The notes: a model not told the origin generated them from the sequence alone. Positions 43,040 through 53,454 are shown, numbered from the stretch's first letter. The stretch is DNA of 64,000 nt from an uncultured Erysipelotrichaceae bacterium (GCA_934725085.1 CAKVAL010000006.1:5626-69625), one strand, 5' to 3'. Numbers and translations: made by a program.

Positions 43040-44176
43040 CTATAATTCTATCTCAAACAAATCCCTAGGGAAATTAGTTAAAAACTTAGCTCCATCTTCA
43101 GTCACAAGAATCATATCCTCAACTCTCATATAACCCTCATTCTTAAAGAACATCTTAGGCTCAGAACAGAAAATCATACCAGGTTGTAAAACTAACTCAT
43201 CACCTGGAACAAGGAAAGGAAGTTCATGAACTTCACTACCAATATGATGACCATTACCACCAGTCTCATCCCTTTTAAATCTTAGATAATCATAATAACC
43301 AAGTTCTTCAACCTTATCACAGATAAAACCATATAATTCACCAAACTTAGTAACACCAGGCACAATCTTACTTAACATATAAGTCTCACCAGCTTGTAAG
43401 GCTTCATAGCCCTTCTTTACTAGTTCCGGAGCTCTACCTACATAAACCGTTCTACCCCAGTCACTACAATAGCCTCTGTCCATGTAGCCAATATCAAAGG
43501 CAATCATCGTACCCTCTACTAGCTTTCTATCATTCTCAAAAGGTTCAATTGCCAATGCGTTTTCGGTATTACGAGTCTTAAAACCACAAGTTGGAGGGAA
43601 GGACAAATCAGCCATGCCATTTTGAAGTCCATAGTCCACAATCATTCTTTCAGCATCAAACATTGTCATATCAGGTTTTAGATGCTTACAAACATACATC
43701 ACCGCATCATCTGTAAACTTACCAAGTTTAGTCATCAAAGCAATCTCTTTCTCATCCTTGATTCTTCTTAAATCATAGAAGATATCCTCAACCTCAATTA
43801 ACTTAACCTTTAAAGTCTTTCTAAACCAAGCCTCACAATCTCTACCAATGCCAATCTTCTTACCATCAATTATCTTTGTAAGCTCATCTTCAAATTGATC
43901 CATATAAGAAACAACCACATCATTTAAAGTAGTATCAAAATGTTCCTTTAATAAAGGAGTAGTCAATATTGTAGACTTACCCTCCTTATTTAAATAAACC
44001 ATGGCCTCAGGAATAATCCTTGCTCCTGCCACTGGTTCATCCAAATTAAAACAATATCTTTGCCAAAAATATGAATTAGACTCTACCACATATTGAAAAT
44101 TAGCGCCAGAGGCGAACAATAAGCCATCTAAACCACTCTCATTTAACTTCTTAAGTATCTTTTCTCTTCTATTCAT
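43040..44176 (-). CDS. M24 family metallopeptidase (Xaa-Pro dipeptidase-like), copy 1
   Basis: A 378-residue pita-bread enzyme. All five metal ligands are present: D in MIAFDIGYMDRG, D in YCSDWGRTVY, H in GNGHHIGSEVHELP, E in FCSEPKMFF and E in MRVEDMILV. This family cleaves Xaa-Pro dipeptides or N-terminal Xaa-Pro bonds. Its sequence is clearly paralogous to the next gene (both contain YCSDWGR and end with FPRDLFEIE). The two genes overlap by one base. Confidence 0.92.
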   Translation of the reverse strand: MNRREKILKKLNESGLDGLLFASGANFQYVVESNSYFWQRYCFNLDEPVAGARIIPEAMVYLNKEGKSTILTTPLLKEHFDTTLNDVVVSYMDQFEDELTKIIDGKKIGIGRDCEAWFRKTLKVKLIEVEDIFYDLRRIKDEKEIALMTKLGKFTDDAVMYVCKHLKPDMTMFDAERMIVDYGLQNGMADLSFPPTCGFKTRNTENALAIEPFENDRKLVEGTMIAFDIGYMDRGYCSDWGRTVYVGRAPELVKKGYEALQAGETYMLSKIVPGVTKFGELYGFICDKVEELGYYDYLRFKRDETGGNGHHIGSEVHELPFLVPGDELVLQPGMIFCSEPKMFFKNEGYMRVEDMILVTEDGAKFLTNFPRDLFEIEL

Positions 44177-45333
44177 TATTTCACCTCAATCTCAAACAAG
44201 TCTCTAGGGAACTTAGTCAATATTTCAGCACCATCTTCTGTTATCAAGACAATATCCTCAACACGCATATACATTTCATTGGGAAACCACATCTTTGGTT
44301 CAACCGCAAAAGTCATCCCTGGTTTAATCACAAAATCAAAATCCTTATTAACCATAGGAAACTCGTGACAATCAATACCAATCTGATGACCCAACATTTG
44401 AACATCCTTATAACGTAAATAATCAAGCATACCTAGTTCATCAACCTTCTTCATTACAAGACCATATAATTCATTAATATTAGTCTTATAAGGAACAATC
44501 TCACTGGCCATGTATTCGATTGATTTATTTAATGCCTCATAGCCCTTCTTACAAATATCAGGTGCCTTACCTACATAAACACTTCTACCCCAGTCACTAC
44601 AATAACCCTTATTCATATAACCAACATCAAAGGCAATACCAGTTTGAGGCTGTAGCTTCCATTCACGATCATAATACTCCACATCTTCAGTTGTGATAGT
44701 ATTCTGGGTCTTAAAACCAACTGTTGGTGGAAAAGAGAAATCAGATACACCATGGTCATAACCATACTTAACTAAAAGAATTTCAGCCTCCCTTTGAGAC
44801 ATACCCATCTTTAGATTATTCACAACATACATTACCGCATCATCAGTAAACTTACACAATTCTCTTAATGTCTTAATCTCATCATCTTCCTTAAAACATC
44901 TAATATCATTTAATAGGTTTTCGCCATCTACAATCTCAATATTACTATTGATATTTTTTAATATTTCACCAATAAACTTGCTACAAGATACAGAAACACC
45001 AATTCGTTTTTCTTTAATAAAAGGAGCCAAAGCATCCTCAAATTGGTCCATATAGGAACAAGTCACATGACCTAAATACTTCTTAGTAAAATAATCCTTA
45101 TTATGATAGTTACAAATAATTTGATAATCACCCTTATTATTTAGATACAACAAAGCATCAGGCAAATTATAAGCACTAGAAAAACCCATAATATTAGTAT
45201 CACAACTTCTTTGCCACCAATAGTCAGTGGCATCTAAGATATATTGAAAATTAGCACCGGGGCCATAAACTACGGCCTCAACACCTTGTTTATTTAATTC
45301 TTTAATCGTCTTTAAAATTCTATCTTCTCTCAT
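44176..45333 (-). CDS. M24 family metallopeptidase (Xaa-Pro dipeptidase-like), copy 2
   Basis: A 385-residue paralogue of the neighbouring M24 enzyme. The metal ligands are kept: IAFDVGYMNKGYCSDWGR, LGHQIGIDCHEFP, FAVEPKMWF and MRVEDIVLI. The N-terminal creatinase-like domain is more divergent and has an unusual WWQR segment, which may alter substrate preference. Probably splits Xaa-Pro dipeptides in the cytoplasm. The start overlaps the MFS gene end by four bases. Confidence 0.92.
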   Translation of the reverse strand: MREDRILKTIKELNKQGVEAVVYGPGANFQYILDATDYWWQRSCDTNIMGFSSAYNLPDALLYLNNKGDYQIICNYHNKDYFTKKYLGHVTCSYMDQFEDALAPFIKEKRIGVSVSCSKFIGEILKNINSNIEIVDGENLLNDIRCFKEDDEIKTLRELCKFTDDAVMYVVNNLKMGMSQREAEILLVKYGYDHGVSDFSFPPTVGFKTQNTITTEDVEYYDREWKLQPQTGIAFDVGYMNKGYCSDWGRSVYVGKAPDICKKGYEALNKSIEYMASEIVPYKTNINELYGLVMKKVDELGMLDYLRYKDVQMLGHQIGIDCHEFPMVNKDFDFVIKPGMTFAVEPKMWFPNEMYMRVEDIVLITEDGAEILTKFPRDLFEIEVK

Positions 45334-46490
45334 ACACGCTCACTTTCCTTATAGTTACTGATACTTAGGATGATACATAAGCCAAAGGCTATAACTGATA
45401 CTACAAAAGATGCCTTAGGGCCTACTGTATAGATTAGTCCTGCAAGTAATGAACCAAGTACCATACCAATTGATCTAACCGCATTAAACAAGCCAACTAA
45501 CTCGCCATTGCTTCTAGTCTTATACTTAGTCATCATCGCCTGTTGTAAAGGAAGATAAATAGAATTCATCCCAAAGAACACAACGTTAATGATGATAAAA
45601 GGCACCATATCATCAATCACACAAACACCCACTAACATTAGAAATAACATCCCAAAGACTGGAATAATGGTCTTAAAAGTATTGGTCTTTAATAGTGCCA
45701 TTGTGATTGTCCAATTCGCTATTAGGGCAATAACACCAACACCAGCCTTTAAGATACCGTTATAAGAACTAGGGAAGTTAAAGACATCCTTAATATAATA
45801 GTTAAAACACTGTTCATAACAAGTAGAGCCAAAACTTGAAATGGCTGCTACTATAAGAAACAAGAACACAAACTTAGTGATAATATCCTTAGAATCCACA
45901 AAGGCCTTAAAAGGATTTAAGTCTTCCTTATGAAGCTTAACATCATCGGTATCGCTATCGCCAAAGATTAACAAACCAAGAAGTCCAATTAAGAATAAAG
46001 AAATACCCTGGATATAAAAGGTTCCCAATATATTCCAATCACCAAGAAAACCACCAATTAAGAAACCAAATGGTGATACCACCATACTGACAGTGGCACA
46101 AATAGCCAAATCCTTACTAACATCCTTAGAATTCTTTAGACAATAGATTAACTGGGAAACTGATATACCAGATAAGAAAAAGCCTGCAACTAATCTTGCG
46201 ATACATATCTCGATTTCACTCTTACTGATGCCGAAGAATACTTGCATCACACCATAGCCTAATAGGCCAATGGATAAGATTTTGGCACCACCATACTTCT
46301 CTGATAACTTAGACCATAATGGTGAAAATAAGAAGTTGGTTAGGGCCATACAGGCAAAGGCCACCCCAAACATATAATCATGAAGCCCCAACTCTTTAAT
46401 GAAAGTTGGGGTTATAGGATGGGCAAAATTAGCTGCCAAAGAATATAAGAATATTAATAGAAATAATATTTTAGTAGAAACTCTTTTCAT
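45330..46490 (-). CDS. Major facilitator superfamily transporter
   Basis: A 386-residue, 12-helix MFS carrier of the DHA1-like type (PLWSKLSEKYGGAKILSIGL in loop 2-3; LVGLFNAVRSIGMVLGSLLA in the second half). The substrate is unknown. Being overlapped by two M24 genes within the peptide operon, it may export excess amino acids or proline, or import small peptides. The context suggests a metabolic rather than a drug role. Confidence 0.88.
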   Translation of the reverse strand: MKRVSTKILFLLIFLYSLAANFAHPITPTFIKELGLHDYMFGVAFACMALTNFLFSPLWSKLSEKYGGAKILSIGLLGYGVMQVFFGISKSEIEICIARLVAGFFLSGISVSQLIYCLKNSKDVSKDLAICATVSMVVSPFGFLIGGFLGDWNILGTFYIQGISLFLIGLLGLLIFGDSDTDDVKLHKEDLNPFKAFVDSKDIITKFVFLFLIVAAISSFGSTCYEQCFNYYIKDVFNFPSSYNGILKAGVGVIALIANWTITMALLKTNTFKTIIPVFGMLFLMLVGVCVIDDMVPFIIINVVFFGMNSIYLPLQQAMMTKYKTRSNGELVGLFNAVRSIGMVLGSLLAGLIYTVGPKASFVVSVIAFGLCIILSISNYKESERV

Positions 46491-47818
46491 TATTTAACCA
46501 AATGGAAATTCTCTTGTCTTCCACCCAAGAAATAAACCTTATCATCAGTAAATAAGACATCAGTTTCTAGTCCCAAATAGAACTTTGTATCATGCCACTG
46601 CTTAAGAGTGAATTCACAGTTTAGTTCCAAAGAATAAGCAGTGTTATTGTACATTGGATAAGTGCCATTCTTGCCCCCAACACCTTGTTGCTTATCAAAT
46701 AAGCCAATAGTTGGACCAGCGGCATGACCGTTATAACCAATTGGATGAGTATATAGACAAGGATTTAAACCTTCACCTTTAGCTTTATCTAAAGCTAACT
46801 TAAGAATCTCATTACCACTTCTACCCTCTTTAAAGAAACTAACAACGATATCTTGGAAACGGTTAACATCCTTCATACACTTCTTTAAATAATCAGGAGC
46901 ATCGCTTTCACCATACTTTAAGATATAAGCATTCTCTTGAGTATCCGTGCATAGACCTAAATAATTAAAACCAACATCGCAGTGTAACATATCACCTTGT
47001 CTTATAACATCTTCTTCTTCAAATTGACCTACACCATCTCTAATAATAGATACTTCAAAGTCAAACCAAGGAACAAGCCTCATTCTAGTTACCTTCTCTA
47101 GCATCCAATACTTAACATCGTGATTTGTGGTAACTCCTGGAATAATAACTCTACTAGAGAATGCTTCATCAATCATTGAATGAGCAATCTGCATAATACC
47201 GTTATAAGCCTCCATCTCTGGTTTAGTTCTTGTTTCTAACCAACCAACACAAATTTCATCAGCAGACACAATCTTTGACTTCATATCATCATCAAAGCAC
47301 TTAACGATCTCATCATACATCGACTTGCTCAAACCATCCGCAAAGGCAAAGTCACGTGAGATATTTAGTCCAATCTTGCTAACATTTGCTTCCTTAATCA
47401 AACGAGCTAAACATTCAAATTGTGTTTCAGCCTTACTTGGATCCTTGCACCAAATTGAATCTTTTTGATTAATCCATGATGCTGTATAGAATTCATCTAG
47501 GCCAACGTTGGGTCTTGTGATAGAGTATCTTAAGACCTCATCGCCCTTTAACACAAACAACAAAATTGTAGTTCTTCTGGCATTCATCATGGCAGTAGGT
47601 GTTAAAGATCTAAGTACTGGATCCTCATTATATTCATCGCAGGCTACCACCCAACAATCAATACCACTTCTTTTCATGACCATTGGAAGTACTTCCTTAT
47701 AACGAAGTCTTAACCAATTATCAACTACCTTTTCTCTATCCCTATAAGATAAAATCTTTTCATTAAAATCATCTAAATGACTTACACTCTTATATAAAAA
47801 ATCTTCATTACTAATCAT
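46490..47818 (-). CDS. M24 family metallopeptidase, larger divergent type
   Basis: A 442-residue protein with M24 architecture but distinct from its two neighbours. Ligands appear as DMLHCDVGFNYLGLCTDTQE, YTHPIGYNGHAAGP, AYSLELNCEF and LGLETDVLF; the last is a variant of the usual RxED. Aminopeptidase P-like or methionine-aminopeptidase-like substrates are possible. It overlaps the guanylate-kinase-like gene by 8 bases. Confidence 0.85.
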   Translation of the reverse strand: MISNEDFLYKSVSHLDDFNEKILSYRDREKVVDNWLRLRYKEVLPMVMKRSGIDCWVVACDEYNEDPVLRSLTPTAMMNARRTTILLFVLKGDEVLRYSITRPNVGLDEFYTASWINQKDSIWCKDPSKAETQFECLARLIKEANVSKIGLNISRDFAFADGLSKSMYDEIVKCFDDDMKSKIVSADEICVGWLETRTKPEMEAYNGIMQIAHSMIDEAFSSRVIIPGVTTNHDVKYWMLEKVTRMRLVPWFDFEVSIIRDGVGQFEEEDVIRQGDMLHCDVGFNYLGLCTDTQENAYILKYGESDAPDYLKKCMKDVNRFQDIVVSFFKEGRSGNEILKLALDKAKGEGLNPCLYTHPIGYNGHAAGPTIGLFDKQQGVGGKNGTYPMYNNTAYSLELNCEFTLKQWHDTKFYLGLETDVLFTDDKVYFLGGRQENFHLVK

Positions 47819-48377
47819 TTGAATTCTCCATAAACAATTTCTTAATTTCTTTTACTGCCTCATCAATATTGGTATTCTTAACTTGATTCTTAAATAACGG
47901 GGCAATCTCCATCTCCATTCTGGCCTTATTAATACGAGCATTAGCACTAGCTAAATCATCACCATAAACATCCATAATATGTTTCTCTAACTCTTCCATA
48001 TTCTCAGGCACAATGAATACCGCCAAAGCATCAGGTAAGTTTAGTTTAAGGGGTCCTACACCCTCAGCCTCAACTTCAATCAAGACATTCTTACCATTAT
48101 TTAATAAGAAATTAACTTGGCTTTTTGGGGTTCCGTAATAATAACCATTAAATTCGGTATATTCTAAGAATTCCTTATTCTTTACAGCATTGGCAAAGAA
48201 GTGGTAATCCACAAAGTAATAGTCCTTTCCATCTTCTTCATTAGCCTTTTTAGGACGTGTTGTCATAGAAATAGATTCGATTAAAGCTAAGTCTTTATCA
48301 GCCAACAATTTCTTTTTAATGGCGCCCTTACCAACAGAACTAGCACCAGATAAAATTAATACTTTTCCCTTTATCAT
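47811..48377 (-). CDS. Guanylate kinase-like protein, divergent
   Basis: A 188-residue P-loop kinase with GASSVGKGAIKKKL in place of the usual GPSGVGKGT, then SMTTRPKKANEEDGKDYYFV and the GMP-binding-like YTEFNGYYYGTPKSQV. These identify the guanylate-kinase fold and most GMP contacts. Length is normal. The altered P-loop and the position inside a peptidase operon suggest a second, specialised copy rather than the housekeeping gmk, which normally sits beside rpoZ. It could still make GDP. The start overlaps the pepD stop by one base. Confidence 0.8.
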   Translation of the reverse strand: MIKGKVLILSGASSVGKGAIKKKLLADKDLALIESISMTTRPKKANEEDGKDYYFVDYHFFANAVKNKEFLEYTEFNGYYYGTPKSQVNFLLNNGKNVLIEVEAEGVGPLKLNLPDALAVFIVPENMEELEKHIMDVYGDDLASANARINKARMEMEIAPLFKNQVKNTNIDEAVKEIKKLFMENSND

Positions 48378-49801
48378 TACTTACACTCCTTAATCAAACT
48401 AGTTAATACGACATATCCTCTACCGAAGGATTCGAGGTCGAGTCTCTCATCAGGCGTATGAATATCCTTCATAATAGGACCATAGGTCAAGATATCCATA
48501 TCATCACTAACAGCGGCAAAGATGCCACATTCACAACCTCCATGAGTTGCCTCTTCTAATAATGGTTTATGATAAATCTTTTCGATTATCTTATTTAATT
48601 TATGACGCATATCACTATTTGGCTTATAGTTCCAACCAGGATAACGGGCACTTACTTTTACATCGGCATTAAATATATCTGCTAGAGTACTAATCTCTTC
48701 AATCATATGGTCGATGCTGCATTCTAGAGCACTTCTTAAAGAACTTGTAATGATTAACTTGTTATCTACTGTATTGATAATACCTAGGTTCAATGATGTT
48801 AAAGTTAATCCTTCAATTGCCATTGAACGATGTTTAAAGCCATTAGGTAATAAGAAGATATAGTCGATGATTTCTTTACTAGTCTTAGTTTCAACTACTT
48901 TATCTGCTGATGTTACTTCTTCCAACGTGCACTTAAATCCATTATCAGAGAATTCCAATTCTTTTTTAATATTTATAATTGATTGATCAACAGCCTTTTT
49001 AATATCACTATAGTTAGTATCACTACTAAAGATGACTTCACATTCTCTAGGGATGGCATTATCCTTAAGACCACCATTGGCACTAACTAGATTAACTTCG
49101 CATTTTAATTCCTTAAGAATTCTAAAGGCTAGCTTATTCGCATTACCCTTTTCCTTATGAATCTCACCACCAGAGTGGCCACCACTTAAACCAGATACAA
49201 ATAATCTATAGGTAGGTTTATAGTTATCAACATATTTCAAATCAAATGTTTGAGTTACGATACAACCACCAGCTGATGAAATACCGGTTGATACTTCTCC
49301 TCCTCCATCAAGACATATCATTCTTCTTGATTTAAATAATGATGTATCAAGTTTTAGGGCACCACATAAACCTACTTCTTCCTGTACGGTGAAGACACAT
49401 TCTAGTGCCGGATGAGACAACTTGTCATCATCTAGTATTGCCAACATATAGGCAACACCGGTTCCATCATCCGCGCCTAGTGTAGTACCTCTTGCCTTTA
49501 GCCATCCATCTTCTACATATAAATCTAGAGGATCTTTCTTAAAGTCATGATTTGAATCTTTATTCTTTTCACATACCATGTCCATATGAGCTTCAAGTAG
49601 TAATGGTGCACTGTTCTCATAACCCTTGCTAGCTTCTTTATAGATTATGACATTGTTGTTTGGGTCTTTGATAGTTTTGAAGTTGTGATCAACACCAAAC
49701 TTATAAATATAATCCGCTATTCTTTCCTCATCATAAGAACCATGAGGAATCTTAGCAATTTCATTAAAATAGAAACAATATGGTTTACTTAAATCAAACA
49801 T
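48377..49801 (-). CDS. pepD: Aminoacyl-histidine dipeptidase PepD-like (M20C), copy 1
   Basis: A 474-residue di-zinc dipeptidase. Metal ligands are in LLEAHMDMVCEKN (His), TTLGADDGTGVAYM (Asp), FTVQEEVGLCGAL (Glu-Glu) and LDGGGEVS; the dimerisation lid lies between. It hydrolyses Xaa-His and other dipeptides in the cytoplasm. A close paralogue (58587-60017) lies on the other side of the opp operon, suggesting duplication. It shares one base with the S9 gene upstream. Confidence 0.93.
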   Translation of the reverse strand: MFDLSKPYCFYFNEIAKIPHGSYDEERIADYIYKFGVDHNFKTIKDPNNNVIIYKEASKGYENSAPLLLEAHMDMVCEKNKDSNHDFKKDPLDLYVEDGWLKARGTTLGADDGTGVAYMLAILDDDKLSHPALECVFTVQEEVGLCGALKLDTSLFKSRRMICLDGGGEVSTGISSAGGCIVTQTFDLKYVDNYKPTYRLFVSGLSGGHSGGEIHKEKGNANKLAFRILKELKCEVNLVSANGGLKDNAIPRECEVIFSSDTNYSDIKKAVDQSIINIKKELEFSDNGFKCTLEEVTSADKVVETKTSKEIIDYIFLLPNGFKHRSMAIEGLTLTSLNLGIINTVDNKLIITSSLRSALECSIDHMIEEISTLADIFNADVKVSARYPGWNYKPNSDMRHKLNKIIEKIYHKPLLEEATHGGCECGIFAAVSDDMDILTYGPIMKDIHTPDERLDLESFGRGYVVLTSLIKECK

Positions 49802-51741
49802 TATTCTTCCTCCTTCAAATACTTATTCATCCAAGCAGTAATTTCTTCTAGTCTCTTGATTCTATGAAGTGGTTTACCACTTCTTGATAATTCATGATTT
49901 TCACCCTTAAACGCCACAATCTTAGTATCAACACCGTTACATCTTATAGCTGTAAAATATTGTAAAGCTTCGCTTAAGGTACAACGATAATCCTCTATTG
50001 AATGAATAAACAATAAAGGTGTCTTAACATTGTTGGCATACTTAAGTGGTGACATAGACCATAGCTCATCATGACAATTATGCAAGTCAGTAAAATTCAT
50101 CTCATATGGGAAGTCGATGCCATAATCTGAGGCACATACTTCAGTAATCATATTAGAGATTGATCTTTGAGTGGCAGCACACTTGAATCTATTAGTATGT
50201 GAAACTATCCAGTTAGTCATATAACCACCATAAGAACCACCAGTTACACCTACTCTATCTTTATCAATCTGTGGATATTGTCTTAAGACTTCATCAGTAA
50301 AGTCCATTAAATCTTCAAAGTCCTTACCACCCCATTGTCTTCTTAAATCAGCAAAGTCATTGCCTCTACCATCGCCTCCTCTTGGATTACAGAAGAAGAC
50401 GATATAGCCAAGACTTACCCAATATTGCATCTCATGATAGAAGATTTCACCATAGGCACACTTTGGACCACCATGGATATCTAGTATTGCAGGATACTTC
50501 TTATTTTCATCAAAGTTCTCTGGTAATAAGACCCAACCTTTAATCTTAGTCCTCTTATTTAAAATAATGCGATTAGGCTTAGCCACATAGTATTCACTTA
50601 AATCATTTAAATGAGTCAAAGTCTCGCCATTTAATTGTTCTACTTCTTGTAGTCTATTAGCTAATGTAGTTATACGATAGATCTTATTATCGACAACAAC
50701 CGCATCATCAACTGTACCTTCAAAATCACTTAGGCAAACTAATTTATCATTATCAATAGTAAACAATTCACTTCTACTTCCCTTTGAAGCTGATAGGAAG
50801 TATGGCTTACCATCTATTTTTCTAAACTGTGAGTATTTACCATAATGAATATCAGTACCTACTGTGTTATATAAACTTAAATCACTGTCGATATATAGTT
50901 GGCATTTTCCATTGATTAACTTATAGAACTTAGGATTCTCTAGCCATCCTGTTTCTTTTCCAAAAGAAGCTACTACGATGATGTCATCATTTAAATAAAA
51001 GCTTCTAGTGATAATCATCGTTTCATCAGTCAATTTATGAATAGTCTTACTTAAGACATCATATTCATAAACACTACCAAATTTCTTCTTATATGTTGTA
51101 AAATCAACACCACTCATTAATATCTTATTTTCCTTATAATCAAAGGATTCAACATCAAGAGTAGGAGGTGTGATTCTTTCTATTTCCAAGGTAATTTTAT
51201 CTATTATAAACAATGCGTTACGATTGCCATTGATGATTCCTGCTCCGTTAAATACGAAAGGATATTCATCAAGAACAATATAATCTTTATTGTCATCTTC
51301 TTCTTTAATTAATTCTTCCTTCTTATCATTAGAATATAGATAATAATCAGGATGATTTACTTTAATGGTTGCCGCTACTAAATAATGATTATCGTCATAT
51401 TTTTGAATTTCATTCACATCTAGTGGCAACACAAAAGACCTAATTTCTTCACTTGTTTCAGGATCTAAAACCACAATCTTAGTTTGGGTCTTTTTAGCTT
51501 CCTTATCTACCTCGCCAATAAGAACTTCGTTTTCATCTACATAATATAGAGGTAGTTTATCTGCATAATCCTTAACAACACTTTGACTATTAGTCTTTAA
51601 ATCATACTTTAATAGTCTTTGACAATAATCACTTTTATCTTCTTTTACTTTTGTATCTATAAAGAATAAAGCATTCTTAGATGCGTTTAATGAAGAAAGA
51701 AAATGATACTTACAAAAATCTGATATACCAATTTTTTTCAT
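49801..51741 (-). CDS. S9 family peptidase (prolyl oligopeptidase/acylaminoacyl peptidase type)
   Basis: A 646-residue enzyme with an N-terminal beta-propeller and a C-terminal alpha/beta-hydrolase domain. Catalytic triad: Ser in GVTGGSYGGYMTNW, Asp in IHSIEDYRCTLSEA, His in FKGENHELSRSGKP. No signal peptide, so it works on imported peptides. S9 members cut after proline or release N-terminal dipeptides or acyl-amino acids. The gene lies 63 bases after oppA with a hairpin between, so it is probably in the same operon at lower expression. Confidence 0.92.
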   Translation of the reverse strand: MKKIGISDFCKYHFLSSLNASKNALFFIDTKVKEDKSDYCQRLLKYDLKTNSQSVVKDYADKLPLYYVDENEVLIGEVDKEAKKTQTKIVVLDPETSEEIRSFVLPLDVNEIQKYDDNHYLVAATIKVNHPDYYLYSNDKKEELIKEEDDNKDYIVLDEYPFVFNGAGIINGNRNALFIIDKITLEIERITPPTLDVESFDYKENKILMSGVDFTTYKKKFGSVYEYDVLSKTIHKLTDETMIITRSFYLNDDIIVVASFGKETGWLENPKFYKLINGKCQLYIDSDLSLYNTVGTDIHYGKYSQFRKIDGKPYFLSASKGSRSELFTIDNDKLVCLSDFEGTVDDAVVVDNKIYRITTLANRLQEVEQLNGETLTHLNDLSEYYVAKPNRIILNKRTKIKGWVLLPENFDENKKYPAILDIHGGPKCAYGEIFYHEMQYWVSLGYIVFFCNPRGGDGRGNDFADLRRQWGGKDFEDLMDFTDEVLRQYPQIDKDRVGVTGGSYGGYMTNWIVSHTNRFKCAATQRSISNMITEVCASDYGIDFPYEMNFTDLHNCHDELWSMSPLKYANNVKTPLLFIHSIEDYRCTLSEALQYFTAIRCNGVDTKIVAFKGENHELSRSGKPLHRIKRLEEITAWMNKYLKEEE

Positions 51742-51752
51742 ATAATTCTCCT

Positions 51753-51788
51753 TTAAAACAGCGGCAAATAGCCTCGCTACTTGCCGCT
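51753..51788 (-). terminator. Hairpin between oppA and the S9 peptidase gene (attenuator or partial terminator)
   Basis: AGCGGCAA/TTGCCGCT is a GC-rich 8-bp stem followed by GTTTTAAAGGAG on the minus strand. The weak T-run, which merges into the next ribosome site, suggests partial read-through or mRNA 3'-end protection of the highly expressed oppA. Confidence 0.6.
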
Positions 51789-51804
51789 ATAAAATAATTA
51801 ACAA

Positions 51805-53454
51805 TTATTTAGATTCAGGTACTTGTACAAACCAGAATGTTGAGTTACCTTGAGCTGAGTTAATAGCACCAGTCATACCAGCAGGCTTTAAGCATACTGT
51901 TTGATAACCAAACAATGGACATACTTGAGCAGTGGTTTCTACTAAGTACTTTTCAGCAGCATGTAAAGCATCAATTCTTTCTTGACCAGTTAGCTTATTA
52001 GCTTCTTCGATCATAGTATCGTAAGTCTCATCACCCCAAGAAGCACAAGTTTGATAAGCTGTAGTAGCCATATCTAGGTAAGACATAGAATCTAGGTAGT
52101 CAGCAGACATAGCGCCTCTTGCTGTTTCGTAGTTACCATTGTCATCTCTATCTGAGAAGAATACTCTGACATCACCTGTCTTTAATACTAGGTTGATACC
52201 AACTTCAGCAAGTTGAGCCTTTACAACAGAGGCAACAGTATCATGCATAGTATTTTGGTTATAGTAGTATTCAATAGTAACTGGATTATCAACAGAATAA
52301 CCAGACTTAGCTAATAATTCGATAGCTTGCTCCTTATCATAAGTTACATAATCACCACCAACTTCTCTGAAGTCACCTTCAGCTGCAGTGATACCCTCAG
52401 GTACAAAACCACTTAGAGGATAATAAGCATCACCTGCTGCAAGAGCATCAACGATTTCTTGTCTGTTGATTGCTAATTGGAAGGCTCTTCTTACATTTAC
52501 ATCTAATAAAGCTGGGTTAGTATTTGTAGCTTCTCTTGTGTTAAATTCAATATAGTAATTGATAACTGAAGGATAAATATCTAGGTTATCACTATCAGCA
52601 TACATACTTGTTACAGTAGCTGCATCAACAGCTGTTGCGTAATCAATTTCACCAGTTTGGAAAGCCATCAATTCAGCTTCCATATCTTCCATAACTACTG
52701 CAGTTAAAGTTTCAACAGTAACCTTATCAGCATCACAGAAGTTTTCATTCTTAACCATAACAACCTTGTCTGCTCTATCGATTGAAGAATACTTGAATGC
52801 ACCACTTGTAGGAACATCGGCACTTTCAGCATATGTATAATCACCACTTGGAGCATAGTCACTTCTTACGGCATAGAACACACCACCTGATAATAGTGAT
52901 ACAAAGTAATCGCATGGCTTAACAAGTGTAAATACCAGAGTACTATCATCCTTAGCTTCAACACCTGTTAAATCAGTCATTGAATCAACATCAGCACCAT
53001 CATACTTGTCAGCACCAACTAGATTATTAGTAATCCAAGATAAGTATGTAGCTTCGGCACTACCAATTGATAAGGCGTGCTTAACACCATATACATAATC
53101 AGCAGCTGTTACTTTTTGTCCATCAGACCAAGAGTTATCTTTAAGTGTTAGTGTATAAACTAGGCCATCATCACTAACTGTATAATCACTAACTGCACAA
53201 GGTTCAACACCTTCTTGAGTTAATTGGAATAGTGGATAAGATGTTTGGTTAAGTACATAAGAACCAATAGAATCAGATGCGATAGCAGGGTCTAGATAAG
53301 CAGGAGAACCACCAATAGCGTATGTAAAACTTGTCTTATAAGTCACATCGCTAGTGTCACCGCCTTCACTTTCATCTTTAGAACCACAAGCTACTAAAGA
53401 CAAAGTCATCAAAGCTGTTAAAGCAAACACAACGATTTTGTTTAATTTTTTCAT
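51805..53454 (-). CDS. oppA: Oligopeptide ABC transporter substrate-binding lipoprotein
   Basis: A 549-residue family 5 solute-binding lipoprotein. Signal and lipobox are MKKLNKIVVFALTALMTLSL then VACGSKD. Typical segments are YTVSDDGLVYTLTLKDNSWS and VNVRRAFQLAINRQEIVDAL. It captures peptides outside the cell for OppBCDF and is placed after oppF in the same operon. It resembles the partial lipoprotein at 1-1212 in the motif VSDDGLVYT. Confidence 0.94.
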   Translation of the reverse strand: MKKLNKIVVFALTALMTLSLVACGSKDESEGGDTSDVTYKTSFTYAIGGSPAYLDPAIASDSIGSYVLNQTSYPLFQLTQEGVEPCAVSDYTVSDDGLVYTLTLKDNSWSDGQKVTAADYVYGVKHALSIGSAEATYLSWITNNLVGADKYDGADVDSMTDLTGVEAKDDSTLVFTLVKPCDYFVSLLSGGVFYAVRSDYAPSGDYTYAESADVPTSGAFKYSSIDRADKVVMVKNENFCDADKVTVETLTAVVMEDMEAELMAFQTGEIDYATAVDAATVTSMYADSDNLDIYPSVINYYIEFNTREATNTNPALLDVNVRRAFQLAINRQEIVDALAAGDAYYPLSGFVPEGITAAEGDFREVGGDYVTYDKEQAIELLAKSGYSVDNPVTIEYYYNQNTMHDTVASVVKAQLAEVGINLVLKTGDVRVFFSDRDDNGNYETARGAMSADYLDSMSYLDMATTAYQTCASWGDETYDTMIEEANKLTGQERIDALHAAEKYLVETTAQVCPLFGYQTVCLKPAGMTGAINSAQGNSTFWFVQVPESK

